A stretch of DNA of 64,000 nucleotides from JBCDKH01 sp964388485. Its GTDB lineage: Bacteria > Planctomycetota > Phycisphaerae > Tepidisphaerales > Tepidisphaeraceae. The stretch covers positions 9,882 to 73,881 of the forward strand of contig CAYMAS010000017.1 of the NCBI GenBank assembly GCA_964388485.1. The letters are read 5' to 3'. Made by a program: the position numbers and the translations under genes. Below, piece after piece: positions 16,395 through 24,492 of the stretch (positions are counted from its first letter, which is position 1; the number at the start of each line of letters is the position of its first letter). Below the pieces are notes generated by a model. It made no database searches, had not been told where the DNA came from, and was given only the letters and a program-made list of their open reading frames with translations.

Positions 16395-19300
16395 ATGACC
16401 GACCTAGCCGACGGCGGAGCCCGCGACCTCACCCCCGCCACCCCCGCCACCCGCGGAGCCCAAGCCACGTGGCACGCCGGCAAGCTGTGGTTGTGGGACG
16501 ACGACGCCAACCGCGGCATCGACGTCGCCGATCCTGACGGCACCTTGCGGCGACAACCTGCAACGGCGGTGAGTGGCCGCAATCTGCTGAGCGTGTTGAG
16601 CAACGTCAGCGAGACGTCGACCCGCAGTCTCTTTGCCCTGTCGCGTCTGCTCGCCTTCGCCGAAGCTGCGGTGGCTCGTGAGCAGTTCTACCCGTCCGCC
16701 CGTCGGTCGCCGCACGGCGTGATTGCGTCATGGCGGCTGCTGGTCGGCGAATCGAGCGACGTGGAACGACTTGAGACGTTCGCCGCGGCGATGCCGGGAG
16801 TCTGCTTCTGTGCCGACGAAGGCGCCGGCCGAGTGGCGGATCGGCTGGAGCTGGTCGAGCAGGTGCTCGACGCGTGTTGCGATGCCTTGGTGCGGGACTC
16901 GCTGGCGAAGGACGAGTTCTTCGCAGGCGTTCACGAGCGGGCGGCGAACAGCGAAGCCGAAGCGGAAGTTCGATGGATCAGCAGCCTTGTCCGCGATCCG
17001 GACGAGATCGCGCGTGAAACTGACCTCACCCACGTCCGCGGCCAACCGCGTGAAGTCGCTGGGCTGCTCGACAAGGTGCAGACGTGGACCGCCCGACTCG
17101 GCGACGACGGCGGCGACCCGTGGCGACTCGGCTTCGAGCTGCTTGAACCCGATTCGCAGGCGGCGATGGACCTGCTCGCTGCCGAGCGGGATGAGGACGA
17201 CCCCGCGCCGACGGACGTGCCGCTGTCGATTGCCAAGTGGCCGTTGACGTGGCGTCTCCTGCCGCCGGTAGAGTTGCAGGACCATCACGTCCCGCTGCCG
17301 GCGCGTCAGGTGTGGGACCAACCCGCCGGCAGCATCGGCTACGTCGGCCGCAATGCGGTGCGTTTGCGTGAACGTCTCGCCGCCGAGCTTAAGCGTGCCG
17401 CCGACTTCCTGCCGCCGTTGCAGCGCGTGATGGAAGCCGGACAGGCAGACGAGTCTGTCGCGACCGCACCCGAGCGGGCGAGCCACCTGCTGCTCAATCC
17501 GAACGAAGCCTTCGGCATGAGCCGCGACTGGGCCGAAAGCCTCAGCGACGCCGGCTTCGACGTGCGACTGCCCGGTTGGGCCGGCTCGCAGGAAGCCCGA
17601 GTCGAGGTCGTCATGGAGCTTCGACCCTTTGACGAGGCACAAGGCGGATCGAGCCGCATCGGTCTCGACGCATTGCTCAACTTTGACTGGAAAGTCGCCG
17701 TCGGCGGTGAGGAGATCGATGTCAACGAGTTTCGTGCTCTGGTGCGTGCCGGTCAGCCGCTCGTGCGCCGCAACGGGCGTTGGATCGAGATCGACCCCGA
17801 AGCCGCCAGTGCCGCGGCCGAGTTGATGGACCGTCGCCCGCCCGGCACGCTCACGCTCGGCGAAGCCTTCCGCGCCGGCTTCGGCCTCGGCGAATTCCGC
17901 ACCAGCGGCGGCGTTGCTCCGGCCGTCCGCCTCAGCGGCATGGAGTGGGTCGACGAGCTCCTCGAGCAGACGCCCGACAAGGCCGAAACGATCCCGCAAC
18001 CCGAAACGTTCAAGGGCGAGCTGCGTCCTTACCAACTCCGCGGCCTCCGCTGGATGGCCTTCCTCGACCGCCTCGGCCTCGGCGGCGTGTTGGCGGACGA
18101 CATGGGGCTCGGGAAGACGATCCAGCTGATCGCCCTGCTGCTCGACGAGTGGGAAAAGGCGGAAGAACTTCGGAAAAAGGGCGAAGACGTCACCATCCCG
18201 CCGACCCTGCTGTTCGTGCCGACGTCGGTGCTGGGCAACTGGGCTCGGGAGCTGTCCCGGTTCGCGCCGCAGCTTCGACTCTTGCCGCACCATGGCGCGG
18301 CCCGGCTCAAGGGCGAAGCCTTCAAGGAGGCGGCGTTGGCGAGCGATGTCGTCATCACGAGCTACGCCCTGTCGCATCGCGACTACGACCAGCTCAAGCA
18401 GGTGCGGTGGAACCGCGTCGTGCTGGACGAGGCGCAGAAGGTCAAGAACCCTAACGCGGCGAGCTCCAAGAGCGTGCGGGCGCTCGATGCTCCAAGGCGG
18501 ATCGCCTTGACGGGTACGCCGGTGGAGAACCATCTTGGCGAGTTGTGGTCGATCATGGACCTGCTGAATCCGGGCTTGCTCGGCAGTCCGAACGAGTTCC
18601 GCGAACGGTTCGCCGTGCCGATCGAGAAGCACAACGATCGCGGTCGGGCTCGGCGGCTTCGGGAGATGATCCGGCCGTTCATTCTGCGTCGGACGAAGGA
18701 TGAGCCCGAAGTCGCAGCCGATTTGCCGGAGAAGATGGAGATGGGCGTCTACTGCGGTCTGACGAAGGAGCAGGCGGCGACGTACGAGTCGATTACCGGC
18801 GAGATGATCGGCCGCATCGACACCGCCAGCGGCATCCGCCGACGTGGGCTGATCCTCTCGGTCCTCACCAAGCTCAAGCAGGTTTGCAATCACCCGGCCT
18901 TGCTCGGCGAGACGAGCGACTTCACGCCCGGCAAGTCGAACCAGCAACTCGCCCGCAGCGGCAAGGCGACGCGACTGGCCGAGATGCTCGAAGAAGTTAT
19001 CGAAGAGGGGGAAAAGGCCCTGGTCTTCACGCAGTATCGAAAGATGGGCGACCTACTCGTCGCTATGCTCGAGCAACGGCTCGGTCGGAAGGTCGCGTTC
19101 CTTCACGGCGGCACCCCGCAGCCGAAGCGTGAGGAAATGGTCCTCGACTTCCAAGGCAAAGGCAAAGGCAAAAGCCCCGACGTCTTCATCCTCAGCCTCC
19201 GCGCCGGCGGCTTGGGCCTCAACCTTACCGCCGCGACGCACGTCTTCCACTACGACCGCTGGTGGAACCCGGCTGTCGAGAACCAGGCGACCGACCGGGC

Positions 19301-19589
19301 CTACCGCATCGGCCAGACGAAGCGCGTGCAGGTCCACAAGTTCGTCACGCTCGGCACCGTTGAGGAACGCATCGACAAGATGCTGGCAGAGAAGACGGCG
19401 CTGGCCCAGAACATCGTCGGCAGCGGCGACGAGTGGCTGACGGAGCTGACGACGGGCGAACTCAAGGAGTACCTGTCGCTCAGCAAGAGCCCGCCACCCA
19501 ACGCGGTCGGAGCCACCAGTGCCGCCGCCGCCGCGGCGGCAGATTACGACGAATTCGACGACTACGACGACATGGAGGAGGCAGCATGA
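16395..19589 (+). CDS. SNF2-family DEAD/DEAH-box helicase
   Basis: A 1064-residue ATP-dependent DNA translocase of the bacterial SNF2 (HepA/RapA-related) type. The N-terminal ~540 residues match the bacterial SNF2-associated region (motifs LNPNEAFGMSRDW and ALLNFDWKVAVGGEEI). The motor has Q-like LRPYQLRGLRWM, Walker A DDMGLGKTIQ near residue 570, the DEAQ box near 678, motif III ALTGTPVEN, and the second RecA lobe with LVFTQYRKMGDLL, LSLRAGGLGLNLT and the arginine finger motif ATDRAYRIGQTK. The ATG at 16395 is preferred to a TTG at 16299. Its stop overlaps the start of a small downstream gene (ATGA). These proteins remodel protein-DNA or polymerase complexes; the target here is unknown. Confidence 0.93.
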   Translation: MTDLADGGARDLTPATPATRGAQATWHAGKLWLWDDDANRGIDVADPDGTLRRQPATAVSGRNLLSVLSNVSETSTRSLFALSRLLAFAEAAVAREQFYPSARRSPHGVIASWRLLVGESSDVERLETFAAAMPGVCFCADEGAGRVADRLELVEQVLDACCDALVRDSLAKDEFFAGVHERAANSEAEAEVRWISSLVRDPDEIARETDLTHVRGQPREVAGLLDKVQTWTARLGDDGGDPWRLGFELLEPDSQAAMDLLAAERDEDDPAPTDVPLSIAKWPLTWRLLPPVELQDHHVPLPARQVWDQPAGSIGYVGRNAVRLRERLAAELKRAADFLPPLQRVMEAGQADESVATAPERASHLLLNPNEAFGMSRDWAESLSDAGFDVRLPGWAGSQEARVEVVMELRPFDEAQGGSSRIGLDALLNFDWKVAVGGEEIDVNEFRALVRAGQPLVRRNGRWIEIDPEAASAAAELMDRRPPGTLTLGEAFRAGFGLGEFRTSGGVAPAVRLSGMEWVDELLEQTPDKAETIPQPETFKGELRPYQLRGLRWMAFLDRLGLGGVLADDMGLGKTIQLIALLLDEWEKAEELRKKGEDVTIPPTLLFVPTSVLGNWARELSRFAPQLRLLPHHGAARLKGEAFKEAALASDVVITSYALSHRDYDQLKQVRWNRVVLDEAQKVKNPNAASSKSVRALDAPRRIALTGTPVENHLGELWSIMDLLNPGLLGSPNEFRERFAVPIEKHNDRGRARRLREMIRPFILRRTKDEPEVAADLPEKMEMGVYCGLTKEQAATYESITGEMIGRIDTASGIRRRGLILSVLTKLKQVCNHPALLGETSDFTPGKSNQQLARSGKATRLAEMLEEVIEEGEKALVFTQYRKMGDLLVAMLEQRLGRKVAFLHGGTPQPKREEMVLDFQGKGKGKSPDVFILSLRAGGLGLNLTAATHVFHYDRWWNPAVENQATDRAYRIGQTKRVQVHKFVTLGTVEERIDKMLAEKTALAQNIVGSGDEWLTELTTGELKEYLSLSKSPPPNAVGATSAAAAAAADYDEFDDYDDMEEAA

Positions 19590-19864
19590 GCGACGTTCCC
19601 GCACCGCAAGAGCCTCAGGAGCCTCAGGAGCCGACAAGGTCTCCCGAAGACATCGAAGCCCGCCGCGTCGCCTACTTTCAAGGAGGTGACGGCCTGTCCT
19701 GCTTGGACGATCCCACGCCGCTCGGGGCCGACAACGCGCTGCAGAAGCTCGGCAAGCCGCCGTTTGAACGGAGTGCCAGGACGAAATTCCGGCTGCTCGG
19801 GTTCCTCGCGACCGTCTACGAGCACGCCTCGGAAGACGTCGCGCATCGGATTAGCCGGGCTTGA
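19586..19864 (+). CDS. Small acidic protein coupled to the SNF2 helicase
   Basis: A 92-residue protein with a Gln-Glu-Pro repeat at the N-terminus (encoded by a 9-bp tandem repeat) and a predicted helical C-terminal half (ARTKFRLLGFLATVYEHASEDV). No family is recognised. Its ATG overlaps the helicase stop by four bases (ATGA), which implies translational coupling and a possible partner role. Its 3' end overlaps the convergent LOV kinase gene by 14 bases. Confidence 0.65.
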   Translation: MSDVPAPQEPQEPQEPTRSPEDIEARRVAYFQGGDGLSCLDDPTPLGADNALQKLGKPPFERSARTKFRLLGFLATVYEHASEDVAHRISRA

Positions 19865-22268
19865 TCGGGAACTGGCAGGTGACAACCGTGCCCTGACCCC
19901 CGTTGCCGGGCTCGATCTTGAGCTGGCCGGCGATGAGGCCCGCGCGATAGGCCATCGAATTGAGCCCGAGTCCGACATTCGGCTGACGATCCGCCAGACC
20001 ACGCGGGCCAAAGACGCCGCGAGCCTCGTCAGGAATGCCCCGGCCGTTGTCGGCGACGATCAGCAAACCCTGCCCCCGCTCCGCTTCGTGTCGGCAGATC
20101 GTGATGTCGACCCGCGACGGCTGACCGTGTCGGACGGCATTGTTGATGGCTTCACTAGTGATGCGGAACAGGTGCACGTCCGCTTCACCATCGCGAGGCT
20201 GAACGGCATCATCCGCTTCGAGGGCGATGTCGACGCCGTACGCCCGCTTGACTCGATCCGCGTGCTGACGCAACGCCACGATGAGGCCGGCACGCGTCAG
20301 TTCGACCGCACCAAGGGTGTGGCTGATGGATCGTGCCTGCTCTGCGGCGAGTTGGGCCTGATGCACCGCCTCATCAAGTTGCTCGACTTGGTCTGGCGAG
20401 ATGCCGTCGTTCTTCAATTCCCGGCGGACGTTGCCGACGAGGAGCGTGAGCGTGTTCAGTTGTTGGGCGACCGTGTCGTGCAGATCGCGAGCAATACGTT
20501 CCCGCTCGTTCTCCTGAATATCGAGCACCTGTCGCTCGAGTTGCCGACGGGCGGTGAGGTCGCGGAGGCCGATGACGTAGCCGGCTTTGTCGCGGCTGCC
20601 GTTGAGGACATCGATGCCTTCGGTGATGCGATTGACCACCCACTCGACGTAGCGTGTTCGGCCGTCGGCATCAATTGCGGTCGTCTCGCCTCGTGCCGGC
20701 CAATGGGCGATGGCTGCGTTCGCGTCGTCGCCGAAGAGCTGTTGAAGGAACGGTTGGTCGGCATTGTCTAGCAGCTGGCCGACCGGTTGTCCGCGGGCGT
20801 CGTCGACCTGGAAGCCGAACGTCTCCTTGAAGGCCGGGTTGGCGTAGGTGACGGTTCCGTCGCGGCGGGTGACGAGCAGGCTCTCGCCCGAATTGTCGAC
20901 GGCGGCATAGAGCAGGTCGCGCTCATCCTCGGCGGCTCGAAGCTCAGCCAGGTCGCTGGCGATGTAGCAGAAAGTCCGCCGGCCACGAGAGATCTCATCG
21001 TCGATCTCGCTGACCGTGACCCGAAGACGCGTGACGTCGGGGTCGCTGTTGGATTCGACGACGAACGTCTCAGGCTGCTGCGATTGATGAGTCTGCACCA
21101 AGGCCTGCCGCCATCGCTCGATGGATTCGCTCGTAAGTGCGAAGCTCGACAGCTGCCGTCCCTGCCCGTTGCCGGTGCTCTTGGCGGCGGGTCCGAAGTA
21201 GCCGCGGGCCGCACTGTTAAGAGGGGAATGTTCGAAAGCCTCGGCTTCGGCTTGCGGCAGCTCACCCTTCACGTCATTCCGGTTCTGCTTGATCGACAGG
21301 ACGCCCATCATCATCGGTGCAGCATCCAGGAAGCCGGTGAGCAGTTGCTCGCGATCACGAAGCTCCCGCTTGGCCCGCAGCTGATCCGTCACGTCATTCT
21401 GCACGCCGATGAACCCGAGGTGGTGCCCCAGGATGCTGACGGGTGTCAAGTACAGATGGTTATAGAAAGCCGTACCGTCTTTGCGATAGTTGCGGATGGT
21501 GGTGTCGATGAACTCCCTGTTCTTGATTGCCTGGCGGATCTGATTGAGGCTGTCGTCGTGATCGACATCGTCCAGACCGCGAGGCAGGTCGCTCAGATCC
21601 TGATCGTCCTGATCGGGCGTGTCGACCCCCTTGTTATCCTCAGGTGCGACGTCCTGCAGAAATCGGCAATTGTGACCGAGGACCTCGTCGCCATAGCCGG
21701 TGACCTTGCGGAACCCGGCGTTGATGTAGATGAGTGGCAAGTCTTCGTCCGTGGCGTCGGCGACGACGATGCAGTTGTTGGCAGCCTCGATGGCCTCCAT
21801 CAGCATCTGCCGATTGGCGATCATCGGCCCCGGCTCGTCGACCGGCCTCAGCGACAGCAGTAGACCCTTGAACCTCGGGTCCCCGCTCAGGTTCGTCGGC
21901 ATGCAGCTGACAAGTTGATACCGGCCGTCCGGCAGCTTGATCCGCATCTCCCAGCGGCCGCGCAACTCTTGACGACGCTTTTCAAAGTCGTGGATCGACT
22001 CCGGTAGCAGCAACCGATCTGCATCGTGAACAAGACCCGCAAAGCTCTTGCCGATGGCATCATTGGCATCCTCGCCGAACAGCTCAGCGAACCGCCCGTT
22101 GGCGGCCATGATCTGCGAGTCGGCATTGAGCAGCACGAGCAGGTCGCTGCCGAGCGAAACCACTGCGTCTCCAATGCCTGGAGGCAAATCAAGATCGGGG
22201 GCATGGACCCCAGTCAGCCGCGCAGATTGCGACGCATCCGCGTCTTGTCGAAAGCTAGTACCAGACAT
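19851..22268 (-). CDS. LOV-domain blue-light sensor histidine kinase
   Basis: An 805-residue soluble kinase. Residues 35-145 form a PAS-like domain. Residues about 158-295 form a LOV domain with the flavin signature GHNCRFLQ (photoactive Cys201), the NYRKDGTAFYNHLYLTPV strands with the flavin-contacting asparagines, and FIGVQNDVT with the conserved Gln. A 38-residue acidic stretch lies between FLQ and the next conserved IRQAI, where about 12 is usual. Further PAS-type domains cover about 310-445 and 450-572. The kinase core is HisKA_3 type (ERERIARDLHDTVAQQL, phospho-His597) with an HATPase domain (N box TSEAINNAVRHG; G boxes ADNGRGIPD and GLGLNSM), the class that usually phosphorylates NarL-type regulators. 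No NarL-type regulator is nearby. An upstream start (22385) is possible; the ATG at 22268 is preferred. Confidence 0.9.
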   Translation of the reverse strand: MSGTSFRQDADASQSARLTGVHAPDLDLPPGIGDAVVSLGSDLLVLLNADSQIMAANGRFAELFGEDANDAIGKSFAGLVHDADRLLLPESIHDFEKRRQELRGRWEMRIKLPDGRYQLVSCMPTNLSGDPRFKGLLLSLRPVDEPGPMIANRQMLMEAIEAANNCIVVADATDEDLPLIYINAGFRKVTGYGDEVLGHNCRFLQDVAPEDNKGVDTPDQDDQDLSDLPRGLDDVDHDDSLNQIRQAIKNREFIDTTIRNYRKDGTAFYNHLYLTPVSILGHHLGFIGVQNDVTDQLRAKRELRDREQLLTGFLDAAPMMMGVLSIKQNRNDVKGELPQAEAEAFEHSPLNSAARGYFGPAAKSTGNGQGRQLSSFALTSESIERWRQALVQTHQSQQPETFVVESNSDPDVTRLRVTVSEIDDEISRGRRTFCYIASDLAELRAAEDERDLLYAAVDNSGESLLVTRRDGTVTYANPAFKETFGFQVDDARGQPVGQLLDNADQPFLQQLFGDDANAAIAHWPARGETTAIDADGRTRYVEWVVNRITEGIDVLNGSRDKAGYVIGLRDLTARRQLERQVLDIQENERERIARDLHDTVAQQLNTLTLLVGNVRRELKNDGISPDQVEQLDEAVHQAQLAAEQARSISHTLGAVELTRAGLIVALRQHADRVKRAYGVDIALEADDAVQPRDGEADVHLFRITSEAINNAVRHGQPSRVDITICRHEAERGQGLLIVADNGRGIPDEARGVFGPRGLADRQPNVGLGLNSMAYRAGLIAGQLKIEPGNGGQGTVVTCQFPIKPG

Positions 22269-22445
22269 CGCGGATCGTTCACAATGACGCAAGATGCGCC
22301 GTGGACGCCGAATGTACGTCAACTGCGACGTTTTGAAGCGCAAGTCGACGGGCAAAATAAGATCGCGATTTTTCTGAAAGTTCAACGAGCTGCTGCTGCC
22401 TCCTCCTGTCGCAGGAGCCCCTACCGGAGCCCGCTAGCGTACCAC

Positions 22446-23789
22446 GTGCATCCCGCACCCCACGATGCCGCCAGCACGATCCGGGCCGCAGTTCCTATCC
22501 TGGCTCCGTCGTCTGTTCCTGTCTCGCCCACTCTGCCGCCGGCGGCGCGGGAGTCGCAGATCGTGCTGCGGTGGCTGGTGCTACTGCGTTGGCTTGCCGC
22601 CGGGGGTCAGCTCATCGCCCTGACGGCGGCGGGTCTGTTGAATGTGGATCTTCCGTGGCGCAGGCTCGGTCTGATCATCGCCGTGACCGTACTGACCAAT
22701 ATCGGCTTGATGCTGATGCTGCGTCGAGGCTCGGCCGGCGCTGGCCGAAGCGGCTCATGGCTGTCGGCGGGCGTGATTCTCCTGGACGTGGGCCTGTTGA
22801 CGAGTTTGCTCTGGTACACGGGTGGCAAGAGCAATCCGTTCGTCCTGCTGTTCGTCCTCCACGTCGCCCTCGCCGCCAGCACGCTGAGCCTGCGGTGGAC
22901 GTGGCTGATTATCGGCGTCGTCTCCCTTTGCTACACGCTGCTGGCGCTTCTCGAGCCATCGAACGCGGTGGACCTCGAAGGCCTGCCGGGCGTGCCGCTG
23001 CCGGTGGGTGAGGCGGTCGCATTGCTGTTGGTGCTGGTGCTGGTGGGCTACTTCGTCAACCGGGTCGTCTCGGCGTTGGGCGAGCGGGACGAGCAGCTGC
23101 GGCTGGTGCGGGAGCGGGCGCAAGTCGGCGAACGACTCGCTGCCCTCACCACGCTGGCTGCCGGTGCGGCGCACGAATTGGGCACGCCTTTGGCGACCAT
23201 CGCGGTCGTCAGCAAGGAGATGGAACTCGCCGCCAAACGACTCGGCGACGCGGATCTGGCGGACGACGCGGCCCTCGTCCGCCAGCAGGTCGATCGATGT
23301 CGCGGCATCCTCGAACACCTCCGGGGCGACGTCGCCGGCCGAGGCACGGACGAGCCGGGCACGAGCGATCCGTCGCGAGTCGTCGCCGGCGTTCGTGAAG
23401 CCCTGGCTGCGGACCGCCGAGAGCGGCTCGACGTGGTCGAGGCGCAGACGCCTGAGGCCAAAGTGCCGGCCCGGGCGTTGCACCAGGCGGTCGAGTTGCT
23501 CGTCAACAACGCCTTCGACGCCGACGACGGCACCGGCCGCGTCGAGGTGCGGCTGGAAGCCGTCGGCGGCAACGTCACGATCGTCGTCGCCGACGAGGGG
23601 CCGGGCATGGACGAAGAGACGTGCCGGCGGGCGACGGAACCGTTCTTCACCACCAAAGACCCCGGCCGCGGCATGGGATTGGGTTTGTTCCTCGTCCGCC
23701 TCGTTGCCGAACACAACGGCGGGACGTTCACGCTCGACAGCGACCTTGGCGTCGGCACGACGGCGACGCTGGTCGTGCCGGTCGCGTAA
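22446..23789 (+). CDS. regB: Redox-sensing membrane histidine kinase, RegB/PrrB type
   Basis: Six hydrophobic segments (about residues 40-205) carry the ubiquinone-binding heptapeptide GGKSNPF (126-132), which is invariant in RegB. The H box LAAGAAHELGTPLATI has phospho-His243, and Cys285 in QQVDRCRGILEHL matches the redox-active cysteine of RegB, 42 residues after the His (40 in Rhodobacter). N (LVNNAFDA), G1 (DEGPGM), F and G2 (GMGLGLFLV) boxes complete the kinase. RegB senses quinone redox state and aerobic/anaerobic shift. The matching RegA gene is convergent, 6 bases away. The start is uncertain: GTG at 22446 gives a short cytoplasmic arm, while an ATG at 22284 would add 54 residues without family character. 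Confidence 0.88.
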   Translation: MHPAPHDAASTIRAAVPILAPSSVPVSPTLPPAARESQIVLRWLVLLRWLAAGGQLIALTAAGLLNVDLPWRRLGLIIAVTVLTNIGLMLMLRRGSAGAGRSGSWLSAGVILLDVGLLTSLLWYTGGKSNPFVLLFVLHVALAASTLSLRWTWLIIGVVSLCYTLLALLEPSNAVDLEGLPGVPLPVGEAVALLLVLVLVGYFVNRVVSALGERDEQLRLVRERAQVGERLAALTTLAAGAAHELGTPLATIAVVSKEMELAAKRLGDADLADDAALVRQQVDRCRGILEHLRGDVAGRGTDEPGTSDPSRVVAGVREALAADRRERLDVVEAQTPEAKVPARALHQAVELLVNNAFDADDGTGRVEVRLEAVGGNVTIVVADEGPGMDEETCRRATEPFFTTKDPGRGMGLGLFLVRLVAEHNGGTFTLDSDLGVGTTATLVVPVA

Positions 23790-23795
23790 GGAGTC

Positions 23796-24392
23796 CTATT
23801 CCAGCGGCGGCAGCTTGTGGAGCTTGCGTTGCAGGCTGCGCCGGTGGATACCGAGCTTGCGAGCAGCTTGAGAAATGTTGTTGCCGCAGTCGGCCAGGAC
23901 GCGGTGAATGTAGTCCCACTCGACCCGCGCTAGCGAGGGCGTCTGGGCCTCGGCGGCCTTGATCTGCGGCAGGTTCGGCAGCGGCCGGTCCGCCGCCTTG
24001 GCCTCGGCTGCTTCGAACGAGGCGAGAATCTGGTCCGCATCCACCGGCTTCGTCAGGTAGTCGGCGGCACCGAGACGAACGGCTTCGACGGCGGTCGCGA
24101 TCGTGCCGTAGCCGGTGAGGACGACGAGGACCATATCCGGGTCGAGGCTGTGGAGCGTCTTGACCACTTCGAGCCCGCCCTTACCGGGCATGCGGAGGTC
24201 GATGGTCGCCCAGTCGGGCTTGAACTCTTTAGCCGCGGCGACGGCCTGGTCGTAGCTGCCGGCGGCGGCAGTCTGGAGGTTCCGATTGCTCAGCGCCCGA
24301 ACGAGTCGGGTGCGAAACATCTCGTCATCGTCGACGACCAGCACCCGCATTGGAGCGGCATCGTCCGGAGTCGCTGTGGTGGCCTGTCTCAT
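23796..24392 (-). CDS. regA: Response regulator RegA/ActR/PrrA type
   Basis: A 198-residue two-domain regulator: receiver with acidic DDDE at 21-24, phospho-acceptor D65 in TIDLRMPG, T of VLTGYGT and K of YLTKPVD, then a proline linker and a Fis-type helix-turn-helix (VEWDYIHRVLADCGNNISQ and AARKLGIHRRSLQRKLHK). The C-terminal sequence is close to that of RegA/PrrA/ActR, which activate or repress redox-controlled operons for respiration, carbon and nitrogen use. It faces regB tail to tail. This architecture is best known from Proteobacteria; here it probably serves redox control of respiration, and no target genes can be named from the window. Confidence 0.92.
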   Translation of the reverse strand: MRQATTATPDDAAPMRVLVVDDDEMFRTRLVRALSNRNLQTAAAGSYDQAVAAAKEFKPDWATIDLRMPGKGGLEVVKTLHSLDPDMVLVVLTGYGTIATAVEAVRLGAADYLTKPVDADQILASFEAAEAKAADRPLPNLPQIKAAEAQTPSLARVEWDYIHRVLADCGNNISQAARKLGIHRRSLQRKLHKLPPLE

Positions 24393-24492
24393 GCGGCAAG
24401 TTTACACATCGCTGCCATCCCGCGAGTGCTGCTGCGGTCGCGTGCCGCACCGTATGGCAGCTTGCCGCACGGCTGAATCCTCGCGGAGGGTC

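Noticed and set aside
16728..18947. 739-codon minus-strand open frame opposite the SNF2 helicase
   Set aside because: Antisense to intact helicase motifs; composition typical of a GC-driven shadow, no domain seen.
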